From Puniceibacterium antarcticum (GTDB lineage: Bacteria; Pseudomonadota; Alphaproteobacteria; Rhodobacterales; Rhodobacteraceae), in the NCBI RefSeq assembly GCF_002760615.1, contig NZ_AWWI01000121.1:62001-126000 (forward strand): a stretch of 64,000 nt of DNA, read 5' to 3'. The notes beneath the pieces were generated by a model, which was given only the letters and a program-made list of their open reading frames with translations, ran no database searches and was not told the origin of the DNA. Position 1 is the stretch's first letter. Every line of letters starts with the position of its first letter. The position numbers and the translations under genes are program-made. Shown here one piece after another: positions 56,471 to 64,000 of the stretch.

Positions 56471-57115
56471 ATGAGCAACATAAAGCCGCAGCAAAAGGAC
56501 GCCTACAGGCTGATCCTCGAAGCGATCGACGTGGGCGTCTACAAGCCCGGTGACCGGCTGGTGGAAAGTGACCTCGCCGAACGGTTCGGCGTCTCGCGCA
56601 CGCCGATTCGCGAGGCATTGCAACGGCTTGAAACGCAGTCTTTGCTTGCACGCGACGGGCGGTCGCTGATCGTCGCCTCGCTGGATCACAACCAGATGGC
56701 CGAGCTTTATGTGGTGCGCACCGAGCTTGAGGGGCTGGCCGCGCGACTGGCGGCGCGGCATGCCACCGAAGAAGAGATTCAGGTCCTGCGTGAAATGGTC
56801 GACGATGATCGCGCATTGCTGCAAAATCCACCGGCGCTCGCGCGGGCGAACCGGCGGTTTCACCAGCAGATCCACCTTGCGTCCCACAACCGGTATCTGG
56901 TGCAGCAGCTGGATCTGGTGCACCGGTCAATGGCACTGATGGCGACAACCTCGCTCGCCGCGCAGGGACGAGGCGAAATTGCGCTGGCCGAACATATGGC
57001 CATTGTGGATGCGATCACCAAACGTGACGAGGCCGCCGCCTATCGGGCGCTGCGCGACCATATCTCGGTCGCCTTTGTGACGCGGCTGAAGCTGGACAGC
57101 CGGTCCAAGAGCTAG
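56471..57115 (+). CDS. GntR family transcriptional regulator (FCD domain)
   Basis: A 214-residue regulator of the FadR/FCD group. The winged helix is at about residues 5-70 (AIDVGVYKPGDRLVESDLAE, FGVSRTPIREALQRLETQ). The all-helical FCD effector domain follows, with metal-ligand-like histidines in FHQQIHLASHN, AEHMAIVDAI and LRDHISVAF. The ATG at 56471 is preferred because AAAAAGGA lies six bases upstream; an ATG at 56453 is the alternative. The last 4 bases overlap the end of the convergent glycosyltransferase gene. No obvious target operon adjoins it. Confidence 0.87.
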   Translation: MSNIKPQQKDAYRLILEAIDVGVYKPGDRLVESDLAERFGVSRTPIREALQRLETQSLLARDGRSLIVASLDHNQMAELYVVRTELEGLAARLAARHATEEEIQVLREMVDDDRALLQNPPALARANRRFHQQIHLASHNRYLVQQLDLVHRSMALMATTSLAAQGRGEIALAEHMAIVDAITKRDEAAAYRALRDHISVAFVTRLKLDSRSKS

Positions 57116-58995
57116 GTCACGGGACGGTCCGCCCAGGCGTGGTCGGGCGGAGAGTGGCCATGCGCTGTCTTGTCCCAGTAGAAGGGTTTAACCAGCAGCT
57201 CGTAGAGCCCCTTGTAGGCCGCGATGACGCCGAGCGGAAAATAAAGCAGCATCGTCGGCACCCAGAGCAGCAATCCGTCATGCGGGCTGCGCGCCACTGC
57301 GGCGAGGCTGACGAGCAGTGATATCGCTTCGGAGGTCAGGAAGATCGCCGTCAGCGCCACCATCTGCGGAGGATCTAGGAGATCACCCAACGGGTGGGAC
57401 AGCCCGAGCAGCACCAGCCAGAACGACCAGAGCACCGGGGCGAGCAGGAATTGCAGAATCGCCGTCAGAAACAGCATCTGAAAACCAAGGCAGCGCCAGA
57501 ACCCGAGTTCGCGCAAAAGGCGGCCCGGATTGCGCATGTGGACGGCGTAGGTGATCATGTACCCCTTCAGCCAGCGCGAGCGCTGCTTTATCCAGGGCCA
57601 GAAGCGATTGTTGGCCTCTTCCCGAGTGACGGTGGGCAAGAGTTCGGTGACATAGCCATAGCGTGCCAAGCGAATGCCGATATCCGCATCTTCGGTTACG
57701 TTATGCGCGTCCCAGCCGCGCACCCGTTCCAGCGCTGAACGGCGAAAGAACACGGTGGTGCCGCCAAGGGGAATGGCAAATCCCAGCCGGGCAAGCCCGG
57801 GCAGCAGAATGCGGAACCAGGTGGCGTATTCGATGGCAAAACAGCGCGAAAGCCAGTTGGCATGCGGATTGTAGAAATCGAGGATGCCCTGAAGGCAGGC
57901 CACACGATCTGGTGTCCGGGCAAATCGGGCGACGACGCGGTCGATCTGATTCGCGGCGGGCGCATCTTCGGCGTCATATATCCCGATGATGTCCCCACGG
58001 CAAAACCTGAGCGCATAGTTCATGGCGCGCGGCTTTGTGGTGATGCTGCCTTGCGGGACTTCGATGATCCGCATCCAGGGCGGGAATTGAGCGCGGTCCA
58101 ATGAAGCGCGGGTCTGCTGGTCTTCGGCTTCCAGCACAAGAACTACGTCCAGCAATGCCTTGGGATAGCTGAGCCGGTTGAGGCGGGTGATCAGCGTAGC
58201 CGCAATATCCTGTTCGCGAAACAAGGGCACCAGCAGTGCCACGGTTGGCCTGCGCTGGTTTGGCGGAGATTCATTCGGTTCAAATCTGGGGGTGGGGGCG
58301 AGCAGGGCTGCAACCTTGAGCCCCTGCGCGATCAGCAGGGTCACAATCGCCAGTAACAGGACCGCGTCAAAGAAAAGGGCGGGCATCATGATCAGTGCGG
58401 ACAGACACATGACCGCAATCCCCCCGCCGATCAGCCCGCGCCGCAGGGTCACCCGGTTGATGTCGCGACAGCTTTCATCTTCTGGTAACTGGGTTTCGGC
58501 CCGGACGGCAAGGTCGCGACCATGTTGCGCAACGATCAGCGCCTGAATGTCCGATTCGAGCGCGAGCGCCATCACCACCGGTCCAATGGTCGCAGACAGA
58601 CGTGGTGCCAGCGTTTGAAACTCTTCGGGGCGGGCGGTCGCGATCACCGTGGTTTCCCCCATGCGCGCCCAGGGCAGCAGGCCGTGTTTGAGGCAGTAGG
58701 ACGGATCGAGCAGATTCTTGAGCGTGGGATCGGGTGGACTGACAAAGGTATCCAGAAGCGTCACGCCCCAGTGCATTGCCTGCGCCGACAAAACCTGAAG
58801 CGGTGTGGCGGTGCCATCCGCGATCAAAATGCGGTCAAGAGCTGTGCCGTCCTGTGCCGCGCAAGCCAGCGCCGCTAGCATGTCTGCGGCGCTGATCTGA
58901 CCCGACTGGACAAGGGTTGTGCTGATCGGCCGCTGACCGGCGACACCGGCATGGGCAAGGTTGGCCGACACATCGTTCAGAAGCTGTTTGTTCAT
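57112..58995 (-). CDS. glycosyltransferase family 2 fused to a MshEN/GspE-N-like domain
   Basis: A 627-residue membrane protein. Residues about 1-165 resemble the N-terminal domain of type II secretion/pilus ATPases (ISAADMLAALACAAQDGTAL, LDPSYCLKHGLLPWARMGET). Two membrane helices follow (about 187-230). A processive GT2 domain comes next, with the metal aspartates in IGIYDAEDAPAANQ, the base in NVTEDADIGIRLARYG and the QRSRW motif. At least four C-terminal membrane helices end it. It probably polymerises or transfers sugar across the inner membrane. MshEN-like domains bind cyclic di-GMP in some proteins, so second-messenger control is possible here but unproven. No polysaccharide cluster adjoins it. 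Confidence 0.83.
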   Translation of the reverse strand: MNKQLLNDVSANLAHAGVAGQRPISTTLVQSGQISAADMLAALACAAQDGTALDRILIADGTATPLQVLSAQAMHWGVTLLDTFVSPPDPTLKNLLDPSYCLKHGLLPWARMGETTVIATARPEEFQTLAPRLSATIGPVVMALALESDIQALIVAQHGRDLAVRAETQLPEDESCRDINRVTLRRGLIGGGIAVMCLSALIMMPALFFDAVLLLAIVTLLIAQGLKVAALLAPTPRFEPNESPPNQRRPTVALLVPLFREQDIAATLITRLNRLSYPKALLDVVLVLEAEDQQTRASLDRAQFPPWMRIIEVPQGSITTKPRAMNYALRFCRGDIIGIYDAEDAPAANQIDRVVARFARTPDRVACLQGILDFYNPHANWLSRCFAIEYATWFRILLPGLARLGFAIPLGGTTVFFRRSALERVRGWDAHNVTEDADIGIRLARYGYVTELLPTVTREEANNRFWPWIKQRSRWLKGYMITYAVHMRNPGRLLRELGFWRCLGFQMLFLTAILQFLLAPVLWSFWLVLLGLSHPLGDLLDPPQMVALTAIFLTSEAISLLVSLAAVARSPHDGLLLWVPTMLLYFPLGVIAAYKGLYELLVKPFYWDKTAHGHSPPDHAWADRPVT

Positions 58996-59073
58996 TCTGA
59001 TCCCCGTCTGTTGACAGGTTCAGAATGAGGTAAACATGGTTAAAGCTGCGTTAAATTAACGTTCGCTCAATCC

Positions 59074-60237
59074 TCAGCGCGCATCTGAGAGCTGCTTCAT
59101 CGACTCTGCGAACCGTTCGAACAGATAGAAACTGTCCTGCGGGCCGGGGCTTGCCTCCGGGTGGTGCTGCACGGAAAACACCGGGCGGTCCTTCACACGG
59201 ATGCCGCAGTTTGATCCGTCGAACAGCGAGACGTGGGTTTCGAGCACACCTTTGGGCAGGGTCTGGCTGTCGACGGCGAATCCGTGGTTCATCGAGGTAA
59301 TCTCGACCTTTCCGGTTTCAGTATCCTTAACGGGGTGGTTCGCTCCGTGATGGCCGTGATTCATCTTTATCGTGCTGGCGCCAAGAGCGAGCGCGAGCAT
59401 CTGATGGCCCAAGCAGATGCCAAAGACCGGAAGGTTGCGGTCCAGAATGCCCTTGATCGTCGGCACGGCATAGACACCGGTGGCCGCCGGATCACCGGGG
59501 CCGTTGGACAGGAACACGCCGTCAGGGTTATGGGCCAGTACTTCTTCCGCTGTGGCAGTGGCGGGCAGCACGGTCACATCACAACCGGCCGAGGCAAGGC
59601 AGCGCAGGATATTGCGTTTTGCGCCGTAGTCTATGGCCACAACCTTGTAACGGGCATCGGTCTGGGGCTGATAGCCCTGCGGCCAGGCCCACCGCATTTC
59701 ATCCCAGCGATAAGATTGCGCGCAGGTCACATCGCGGGCGAGGTCCAGCCCGGTGAGACCGGAAAAGGCCCGTGCCTTTTCCACCAGCGCGCCGATGTCG
59801 AAAACGCCATCGGGATTGTGCGAAAGGGCTACATGCGGCGCACCCTGCTGCCGGATCGCCCGGGTCAGGCGACGGGTGTCGATGCCGCCGATTGCGATGC
59901 GCCCGCGCGACGTCAGCCAGTCCGACAGCTGCGAGACCGCGCGCCAGCTCGAGGATTGTGTCGGCATCCATTTGACCACCATGCCGGCCGCGACCGGATC
60001 CGCGGTTTCGTCATCTTCGGGGTTCACGCCGACATTGCCGACATGCGGGAAGGTGAAGGTCACGATCTGCCCGGCATAAGACGGATCGGTCATGATCTCC
60101 TGATAGCCGGACATGGAGGTATTGAAGCAGAGCTCTGCGACCGTATCGCCAGTGGCGCCGAAGCCCTGTCCGTAAAAGATCGTGCCATCAGCGAGGGCGA
60201 GGCAGGCGGTGGGTTTCCGGATCTGGGCGAGGGACAT
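59074..60237 (-). CDS. carA: carbamoyl phosphate synthase small subunit
   Basis: A 387-residue glutaminase subunit that feeds ammonia to CarB for arginine and pyrimidine synthesis. The start gives MSLAQIRKPTACLALADGTI; the longer frame to 60261 is unlikely. The N-terminal domain has FNTSMSGYQEIMTDPSYAGQ. The class I amidotransferase part has FLSNGPGDPAATG, the nucleophile cysteine in VFGICLGHQMLALALG, and the His-Glu pair in FSVQHHPEASPGP. carB is not in the window. It is divergent from the YqeY-like gene. Confidence 0.97.
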   Translation of the reverse strand: MSLAQIRKPTACLALADGTIFYGQGFGATGDTVAELCFNTSMSGYQEIMTDPSYAGQIVTFTFPHVGNVGVNPEDDETADPVAAGMVVKWMPTQSSSWRAVSQLSDWLTSRGRIAIGGIDTRRLTRAIRQQGAPHVALSHNPDGVFDIGALVEKARAFSGLTGLDLARDVTCAQSYRWDEMRWAWPQGYQPQTDARYKVVAIDYGAKRNILRCLASAGCDVTVLPATATAEEVLAHNPDGVFLSNGPGDPAATGVYAVPTIKGILDRNLPVFGICLGHQMLALALGASTIKMNHGHHGANHPVKDTETGKVEITSMNHGFAVDSQTLPKGVLETHVSLFDGSNCGIRVKDRPVFSVQHHPEASPGPQDSFYLFERFAESMKQLSDAR

Positions 60238-60415
60238 GGGCGGGCTCCTGTCGGGCGGCAAACTTTCGCATGTCTAAAGGGCGGGCGGGGCAGGGTCAAG
60301 ACCCGGCCTGCCTATCCGATTTCCCCTGAAAACAAGGGGTTGCCGCAGCGTCTGGCTGGTTGTGCCGGTCTTTGGATTCGCTTAGGGTCCTAGCTTGGAA
60401 AATCTCGGGGATGAA

Positions 60416-60886
60416 ATGGTCATGGAACTGCGGACGCGGATCACGACGGCGATGAAACAGGCAATGCGGGACAAGGCGGTAGACCGTCTGTCCACGGTGC
60501 GCCTGATCAATGCGGCAATCAAGGATCGCGATATCGCGGTGCGGATGGAGGGCAATGACGACGGTGTCGCGGACAGCGAAGTTCTTGCCATCCTTGGCAA
60601 AATGGTCAAGCAGCGGCGCGAAAGCGCGAAGGTCTATGAAGAGGGCGGGCGGCTGGATCTGGCCGAGCGCGAGCTGGCTGAGATCGAGGTGATCGAGGAG
60701 TTTCTGCCCAAGAAGCTGTCTGACGCTGAGGTCGCGGCCGCAGTGGATGCTGCGGTTGCCGAGGTCGGCGCGGATTCGATCCGCGACATGGGCCGGGTGA
60801 TGGCAGTGCTGAAGGGCAAATATACCGGACAGATGGATTTTGCCGCGGTGGGCCCGATGCTGAAGGATCGTTTGTCAGCGGGCTGA
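60416..60886 (+). CDS. GatB/YqeY domain protein
   Basis: A 156-residue YqeY-family protein sharing the tRNA-binding helical tail of GatB. MELRTRITTAMKQAMRDKAV at the start, TVRLINAAIKDRDIAVR and MVKQRRESAKVYEEGGRLDL are typical, and the C-terminal helical bundle holds IRDMGRVMAVLKGKYTGQMD. Translation may begin at ATG 60416 or 60422; CGGGGA upstream fits the first better. The cellular role of free-standing YqeY proteins is not established. It is divergent from carA, an arrangement often seen in alphaproteobacteria. Confidence 0.9.
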   Translation: MVMELRTRITTAMKQAMRDKAVDRLSTVRLINAAIKDRDIAVRMEGNDDGVADSEVLAILGKMVKQRRESAKVYEEGGRLDLAERELAEIEVIEEFLPKKLSDAEVAAAVDAAVAEVGADSIRDMGRVMAVLKGKYTGQMDFAAVGPMLKDRLSAG

Positions 60887-60925
60887 GCGGCGCCCCTGAC
60901 GCGGCATTCAAGCGGGGGGGAAGGA

Positions 60926-60984
60926 GGGGGCCAGCCCCCGCCGCCTGTCGGCGACTCCCCCGGGATATTTAAGGACAGGTGAAG
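60926..60984. repeat. Rhodobacterales-type intergenic repeat, copy 2
   Basis: A small hairpin GGGGGC / GCCCCC and a second hairpin CGCC/GGCG are followed by CCCCCGGGATATTTAAGGAC and AGGTGAAG. The core CCCCGGGATATTT and the trailing AGrTGAA match copy 1 at 7625-7674 (CCCCGGGATATTT, CAGATGAA). It lies between the YqeY gene and the convergent glycosyltransferase gene. Confidence 0.65.
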
Positions 60985-60995
60985 CCGGGGGCTCC

Positions 60996-61907
60996 TCATG
61001 GGGTGGGGAAGTCCTGCGCGATGGCGAGCAGGGTTGCCGGGTCCGTTATTTTAAAGCGGTCGACGAAACGGGTTTTGAACCCGACCCGGCCCCGGCGCGC
61101 TCCAAAGTTTTCCCCGTGGTTCAGCACATAGAGGACCGAAGGGCGTGACAGCGGTGTAAGCGTCTGGCCCGCCAGCCCGGCGAGATAGGGAAACATGCGG
61201 TGTTCGTGCTGGGTCATGCTGCGCAGGAAGGCCGCGCTTTGCGGCAGGTCTGGGTCATGAAACAGCGCCGTGCAGGAGCCGCAGAGTTTCCAGAAAGGTT
61301 TGCGCAGGGGCGCTGACAGGTCGGGGGCGTCGGCCAGTGCAATGGCGCCGGTCGCAGCGTCCATCACATAGCCTGCGCGCACCAGATACCCGCCCGGGGA
61401 CTGACGTTTGAGCATCTCGGCCACTGTGGCCTGACGCAGCAGATCATCGGCATCAAAGCTGATCACATAGCCTGGTTTCAGCGACATCTTTGGCAGGTGG
61501 TCGTACAGGGCAGCGAGCTTGCGCCATTTGTCATTGCCCGGGGTCGGATCGCTGAAGGGCAGATGGGTGATCCGTGGATCATCCGGAAGCGGCGGTTTCT
61601 GCTGGCAGCAGATCACGGCGCGCCAGCTGGGATCGGATTGATCCATCAGGCTTTGCAGGGTCTGGTTTAACCGGGCGGTGACCGCATCCCAATCGCCCAC
61701 GTGGTCGGGGCTGACCAGCGGGATGAGGAAGGTCACGGTTTCTGCGTGGGAGCGGGTCCGGCCCTTTTGCGCGATGCGCAGGTCCAGTGCGGCGCGTTCG
61801 GAGGGCAGCAAAGCCTCACCATGGCGCGACAGGCGGGGACCGAAGACGCAGACAGCGGCGCGAAGGGCTGTGCGTTTGAGTTTTGGCGCGGCGGGGGCCT
61901 GGGCCAT
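60996..61907 (-). CDS. putative glycosyltransferase (GT-A-like)
   Basis: A 303-residue soluble protein. The segment VTFLIPLVSPDHVGDWDAV begins a Rossmann-like nucleotide-sugar fold, and YVISFDADDLLRQATVAEML contains a DxDD metal motif as in GT-A enzymes. Later segments are KWRKLAALYDHLPK before it and MTQHEHRMFPYLAGLAGQTL after it. The pattern resembles the putative rhamnosyltransferase / glycosyltransferase-A-like proteins found in Rhodobacterales. Donor and acceptor are unknown. The first 50 residues are basic and low in complexity. Confidence 0.65.
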   Translation of the reverse strand: MAQAPAAPKLKRTALRAAVCVFGPRLSRHGEALLPSERAALDLRIAQKGRTRSHAETVTFLIPLVSPDHVGDWDAVTARLNQTLQSLMDQSDPSWRAVICCQQKPPLPDDPRITHLPFSDPTPGNDKWRKLAALYDHLPKMSLKPGYVISFDADDLLRQATVAEMLKRQSPGGYLVRAGYVMDAATGAIALADAPDLSAPLRKPFWKLCGSCTALFHDPDLPQSAAFLRSMTQHEHRMFPYLAGLAGQTLTPLSRPSVLYVLNHGENFGARRGRVGFKTRFVDRFKITDPATLLAIAQDFPTP

Positions 61908-61931
61908 CAGAACAGTGCTTTCAGCATCGGG

Positions 61932-62438
61932 TCAGCGCCCATGGGTTTGCGACAGGTGGCGCAGGCGACTGGAGAGATCGCTGTAAAGCGTCTTGCGTTC
62001 GTCTTCGGAAAGGAAGGCGCCAATCTCGACCTCGCGGCCGGAGCCGGACAGGGTCACGTAATAGGGTACAGGCCCGCCGCCTTCGTGCAGGGCGACGCGG
62101 GCCCAGTAGGTGTTACAATGCCATTCCTGCTCTGGTCCGCGCGGATTTTTTCGCACGAGGTGCAGATCCTGGGACGTGAGGGTGAGAACTTCAAGGATCT
62201 GGCGGTCGCGATCGTTGCGGCGCAGGGCATAGTACATGCCGCTGAGCGCAATCAGCAGAAACGGCAGCAGCGCCCAGAGAAGGGATGTGCCGAGAAGGAC
62301 GAAGAGCGGAATCGTGGCCATGGTGAAAGTGGCGAGGATGAAGGCAGCAAAGCCTTTGGGCGGCAGGGATTGATGCGGCCAGAGCCGCAGTTCAATTGCC
62401 GTTGCAGCGGGGTCGGATGTTGTCCAGTCATAAGGCAT
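61932..62438 (-). CDS. DUF2244 domain membrane protein
   Basis: A 168-residue protein with two closely spaced membrane helices (about residues 29-68: FAAFILATFTMATIPLFVLL and WALLPFLLIALSGMYYALRR) and a cytoplasmic beta-rich domain. The segments RNDRDRQILEVLTLTSQDLH, WARVALHEGG and REVEIGAFLSEDERKTLYSD are characteristic of DUF2244. The function is unknown; related proteins often neighbour respiratory or envelope genes in alphaproteobacteria. The stop is 24 bases before the glycosyltransferase start, so the two may be co-transcribed. Confidence 0.85.
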   Translation of the reverse strand: MPYDWTTSDPAATAIELRLWPHQSLPPKGFAAFILATFTMATIPLFVLLGTSLLWALLPFLLIALSGMYYALRRNDRDRQILEVLTLTSQDLHLVRKNPRGPEQEWHCNTYWARVALHEGGGPVPYYVTLSGSGREVEIGAFLSEDERKTLYSDLSSRLRHLSQTHGR

Positions 62439-62657
62439 GTTGACCTGTTTCTAAAGCGTTTCGATTTCACTTTGAAGTACCAAGTATGGCCAAACGTGTC
62501 TGAGCCAAGGGCGCAAGGCAGCGATAGTAGCTACAGCGTCGGATCGAAACGCCGCAGCCTCTGTGCGGGGTGTGTGAAACGGGGAGATTGGCGCAGCCCC
62601 GGCAGGGGCGGAATGTTCAATTTATGTATATTTTCGCAAGCTTTGCAGGGCCGGGTT

Positions 62658-63542
62658 TCAAACGCCTTGCGACGGCTCCATCTGCCAGGTGGGCAGGAGA
62701 TGACGGCGCACGGCGGCAAGATGGGCCGCCTTTTGAGCAGGGGCGTGCTGGGCGATGCACTGATCGGCAATCTGCCAGTAGAGATCCTGCATTTCCTGGT
62801 CTGTCGTGGCGAGCAAGGCGCACCGGATGGTCAAGTAGCGGCGAAAGCTGCTCTCGAATTCGGTGAAACTTGAGGGCGGCACGATCTCGGCCAGGGTCGA
62901 GGGGATACCGGATCTCAGAAGGACGGTGTGCAAATTGCCGCCAAAATTGAGAACGAGACCATGATAGATCAGATTGCGCAGCAGCCCGAGGATATTCGAG
63001 CTGCCGTGCAGCGTCGCCGGCCGGATCAGAAGTGCAACACCCACCGTGTTCAGGATATTGGTCGCCGAGTTGTAGGTATAGCGACCGGTTTTGCGCGGAT
63101 TGATCCCTTTTAGGGTGGTCAAAGCGTGATCTGCATAGTCGTATCGCTGTTCGAGACCAAGCAGGACAGAGGCGTTGATCAGGACATTGAGGATCGAAAA
63201 GCTGAGGTGCAGCCCGTCTTTGCGCAGCTCGTTGCACATTGGCAAGGTGCGCGCCCAGGCAAAGCCGCTTTCCAGACGGGGGATGAAAGAGGCGAGCTTG
63301 TCCTTGGCACCGGTCTCGGACGCCTTGTGTGCGGTCGCAACCAAGGCATATGTGCGCTCGAACTTGTTGAGGGTCTCGTCCGCAGCAAACATCTCCAGCA
63401 GGCGCAACTGCTCATCAAGAGGCGTGGGGCGTTCGGATTTTCGGTAGAGCAGCCTTCTTATCGTCCTGTAGCGCTGAGCGCGGCCTTGCCTGCTGATCTG
63501 TGCAAACGCTTCATCAGCGGTCCGTTTGGTGAAATCTGGCAT
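62658..63542 (-). CDS. unrecognised helical protein, first of a tandem paralogous pair
   Basis: A 294-residue soluble, helix-rich protein of no family I recognise. It begins MPDFTKRTADEAFAQISRQG and has LLEMFAADETLNKFERTYAL, SATNILNTVGVALLIRPATL and LNFGGNLHTVLLRSGIPSTL. The C-terminal 60 residues (SSFRRYLTIRCALLATTDQE, LYWQIADQC, QKAAHLAAVRRHLLPTW) are strongly similar to the C-terminus of the next gene to the right. There is no signal peptide or membrane segment. The start ATG at 63542 lacks a strong ribosome site. It lies 219 bases from DUF2244, on the same strand. Confidence 0.7.
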   Translation of the reverse strand: MPDFTKRTADEAFAQISRQGRAQRYRTIRRLLYRKSERPTPLDEQLRLLEMFAADETLNKFERTYALVATAHKASETGAKDKLASFIPRLESGFAWARTLPMCNELRKDGLHLSFSILNVLINASVLLGLEQRYDYADHALTTLKGINPRKTGRYTYNSATNILNTVGVALLIRPATLHGSSNILGLLRNLIYHGLVLNFGGNLHTVLLRSGIPSTLAEIVPPSSFTEFESSFRRYLTIRCALLATTDQEMQDLYWQIADQCIAQHAPAQKAAHLAAVRRHLLPTWQMEPSQGV

Positions 63543-63803
63543 GATTGCTGCTCGCGCGGGGCTGTGTTCATCCTGAATTGGTTCGCGACCAGCCTGCCCA
63601 AAGGGCTAAAGCCAACGGGCTGGTCTTGCAATGCCCTTCCTGTTCGGGTCGGCGCGGAACGTGGTGTAAAAAGTTCAGGGCAGGGCCGCGGCTGAAGGGT
63701 GCGATACGCAGGTTGCATAGGTGGAAACGAACTTTGGAAAACACGGAAACGTTGCCCATTTTGTCTCGCCCCGATGCGGATTCAGAGCCGGATCAGCAGC
63801 GCG

Positions 63804-64000
63804 TCAGTCGGTGCACGGGCCTTCCAGTGCCCAGCCGGGGGCAAGGATGCGGCGCACGCTCTCAAGATGTGCGGCCTTCTGCTCGGCTGTGTGCTGACCG
63901 ACGCATTCTTCGGCGATCAACCAGTAAAGGGTGTTTTTTTCCTGGTCACTCGCGGCATCGGCGGCGCGCTTGATCGCCAAAAACTTGCGAAAGCTTTCCT
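63804..64000 (-). CDS. paralogue of the 62658-63542 protein (partial, N-terminus off window)
   Basis: An open frame enters from the right edge and ends at TGA (complement of 63804-63806). The 64 or so visible residues contain SFRKFLAIKRAADAASDQEK, TLYWLIAEECVGQHTAEQ and AAHLESVRRILAPGWALEGP. They align with the C-terminus of the neighbouring gene without gaps at roughly half identity (SFR-K/R, DQE, LYW-IA-C--QH, QKAAHL--VRR). This shows a tandem duplication of an unknown gene family. The intervening 261 bases hold an 8-bp stem (GACCAGCC 63587-63594 / GGCTGGTC 63618-63625) that could end this gene's transcript; nothing else is evident there. Confidence 0.75.
   Translation of the reverse strand, partial: ESFRKFLAIKRAADAASDQEKNTLYWLIAEECVGQHTAEQKAAHLESVRRILAPGWALEGPCTD

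Overview
The window looks like chromosomal DNA of an alphaproteobacterium of the order Rhodobacterales, probably the marine Roseobacter group. The evidence is the high G+C content, the pccR/pccB...pccA...methylmalonyl-CoA mutase locus, folB-folP-glmM, glyQ-glyS-ppdK with small Rhodobacterales-type proteins between them, a short proline-tRNA ligase, and two copies of an intergenic element with a CCCCGGGATATTT core that I associate with this order. It is almost wholly housekeeping and catabolic chromosome. I see no tRNA or rRNA gene, CRISPR array, prophage or insertion sequence, and no gene-free stretch longer than about 300 bases.

Layout. 1-1.05 kb: truncated O-acetylhomoserine sulfhydrylase. 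1.1-1.9 kb: sulfotransferase-like gene split by an in-frame TAG. 2.0-6.8 kb: catabolic cluster with a FAD amine/amino-acid oxidase, an N-formylglutamate amidohydrolase-like enzyme and an RpiR regulator, divergent from a peptide-type ABC binding protein that has no permease beside it. 6.9-11 kb: metal-dependent hydrolase, gatC-gatA, an Excalibur lipoprotein and an AmiD-like amidase that appears to lack a standard start codon. 11-22.6 kb: propionyl-CoA assimilation: regulator PccR, a Bcr/CflA-type transporter, pccB, small envelope and hypothetical genes, pccA and methylmalonyl-CoA mutase. TTTGCAAA-type palindromes precede pccR and fill the transporter/pccB divergent promoter. Together these enzymes turn propionyl-CoA into methylmalonyl-CoA and then succinyl-CoA.

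22.7-32.6 kb: VOC protein, acetyltransferase, TerB/J-domain protein, then a leftward block: AI-2E-type transporter, hdaA, polyphosphate kinase, an isolated flagellin and exopolyphosphatase. 32.8-38.3 kb: proS, facing folB-folP-glmM across nested hairpins, and a SleB-type hydrolase. 38.5-46 kb: glyQ, DUF6446-like and DUF1206 proteins, glyS, and a divergent PPDK-like enzyme, all leftward. 46.2-51 kb: a secreted peptidoglycan-binding protein with a degenerate trypsin domain, an EamA exporter, an OpgC-like membrane protein and two single-TM microproteins. 51-57 kb: ilvC, two overlapping Lrp/AsnC regulators followed by a class V aminotransferase, a UbiH-type hydroxylase, a HAD phosphatase and a GntR regulator. 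57-64 kb: a glycosyltransferase fused to a secretion-ATPase-like N-terminal domain, carA, a YqeY protein, a second glycosyltransferase, DUF2244, and a tandem pair of unrecognised paralogues running off the right edge.

I found no complete unknown multi-gene system. The best leads are the tandem unknown family at 62.7-64 kb, the pseudoprotease at 46.2 kb, the PPDK-like enzyme with an altered ATP-grasp half, the GT2 fusion, the PccR operator array, and the CTG-start candidate at 10.3 kb.
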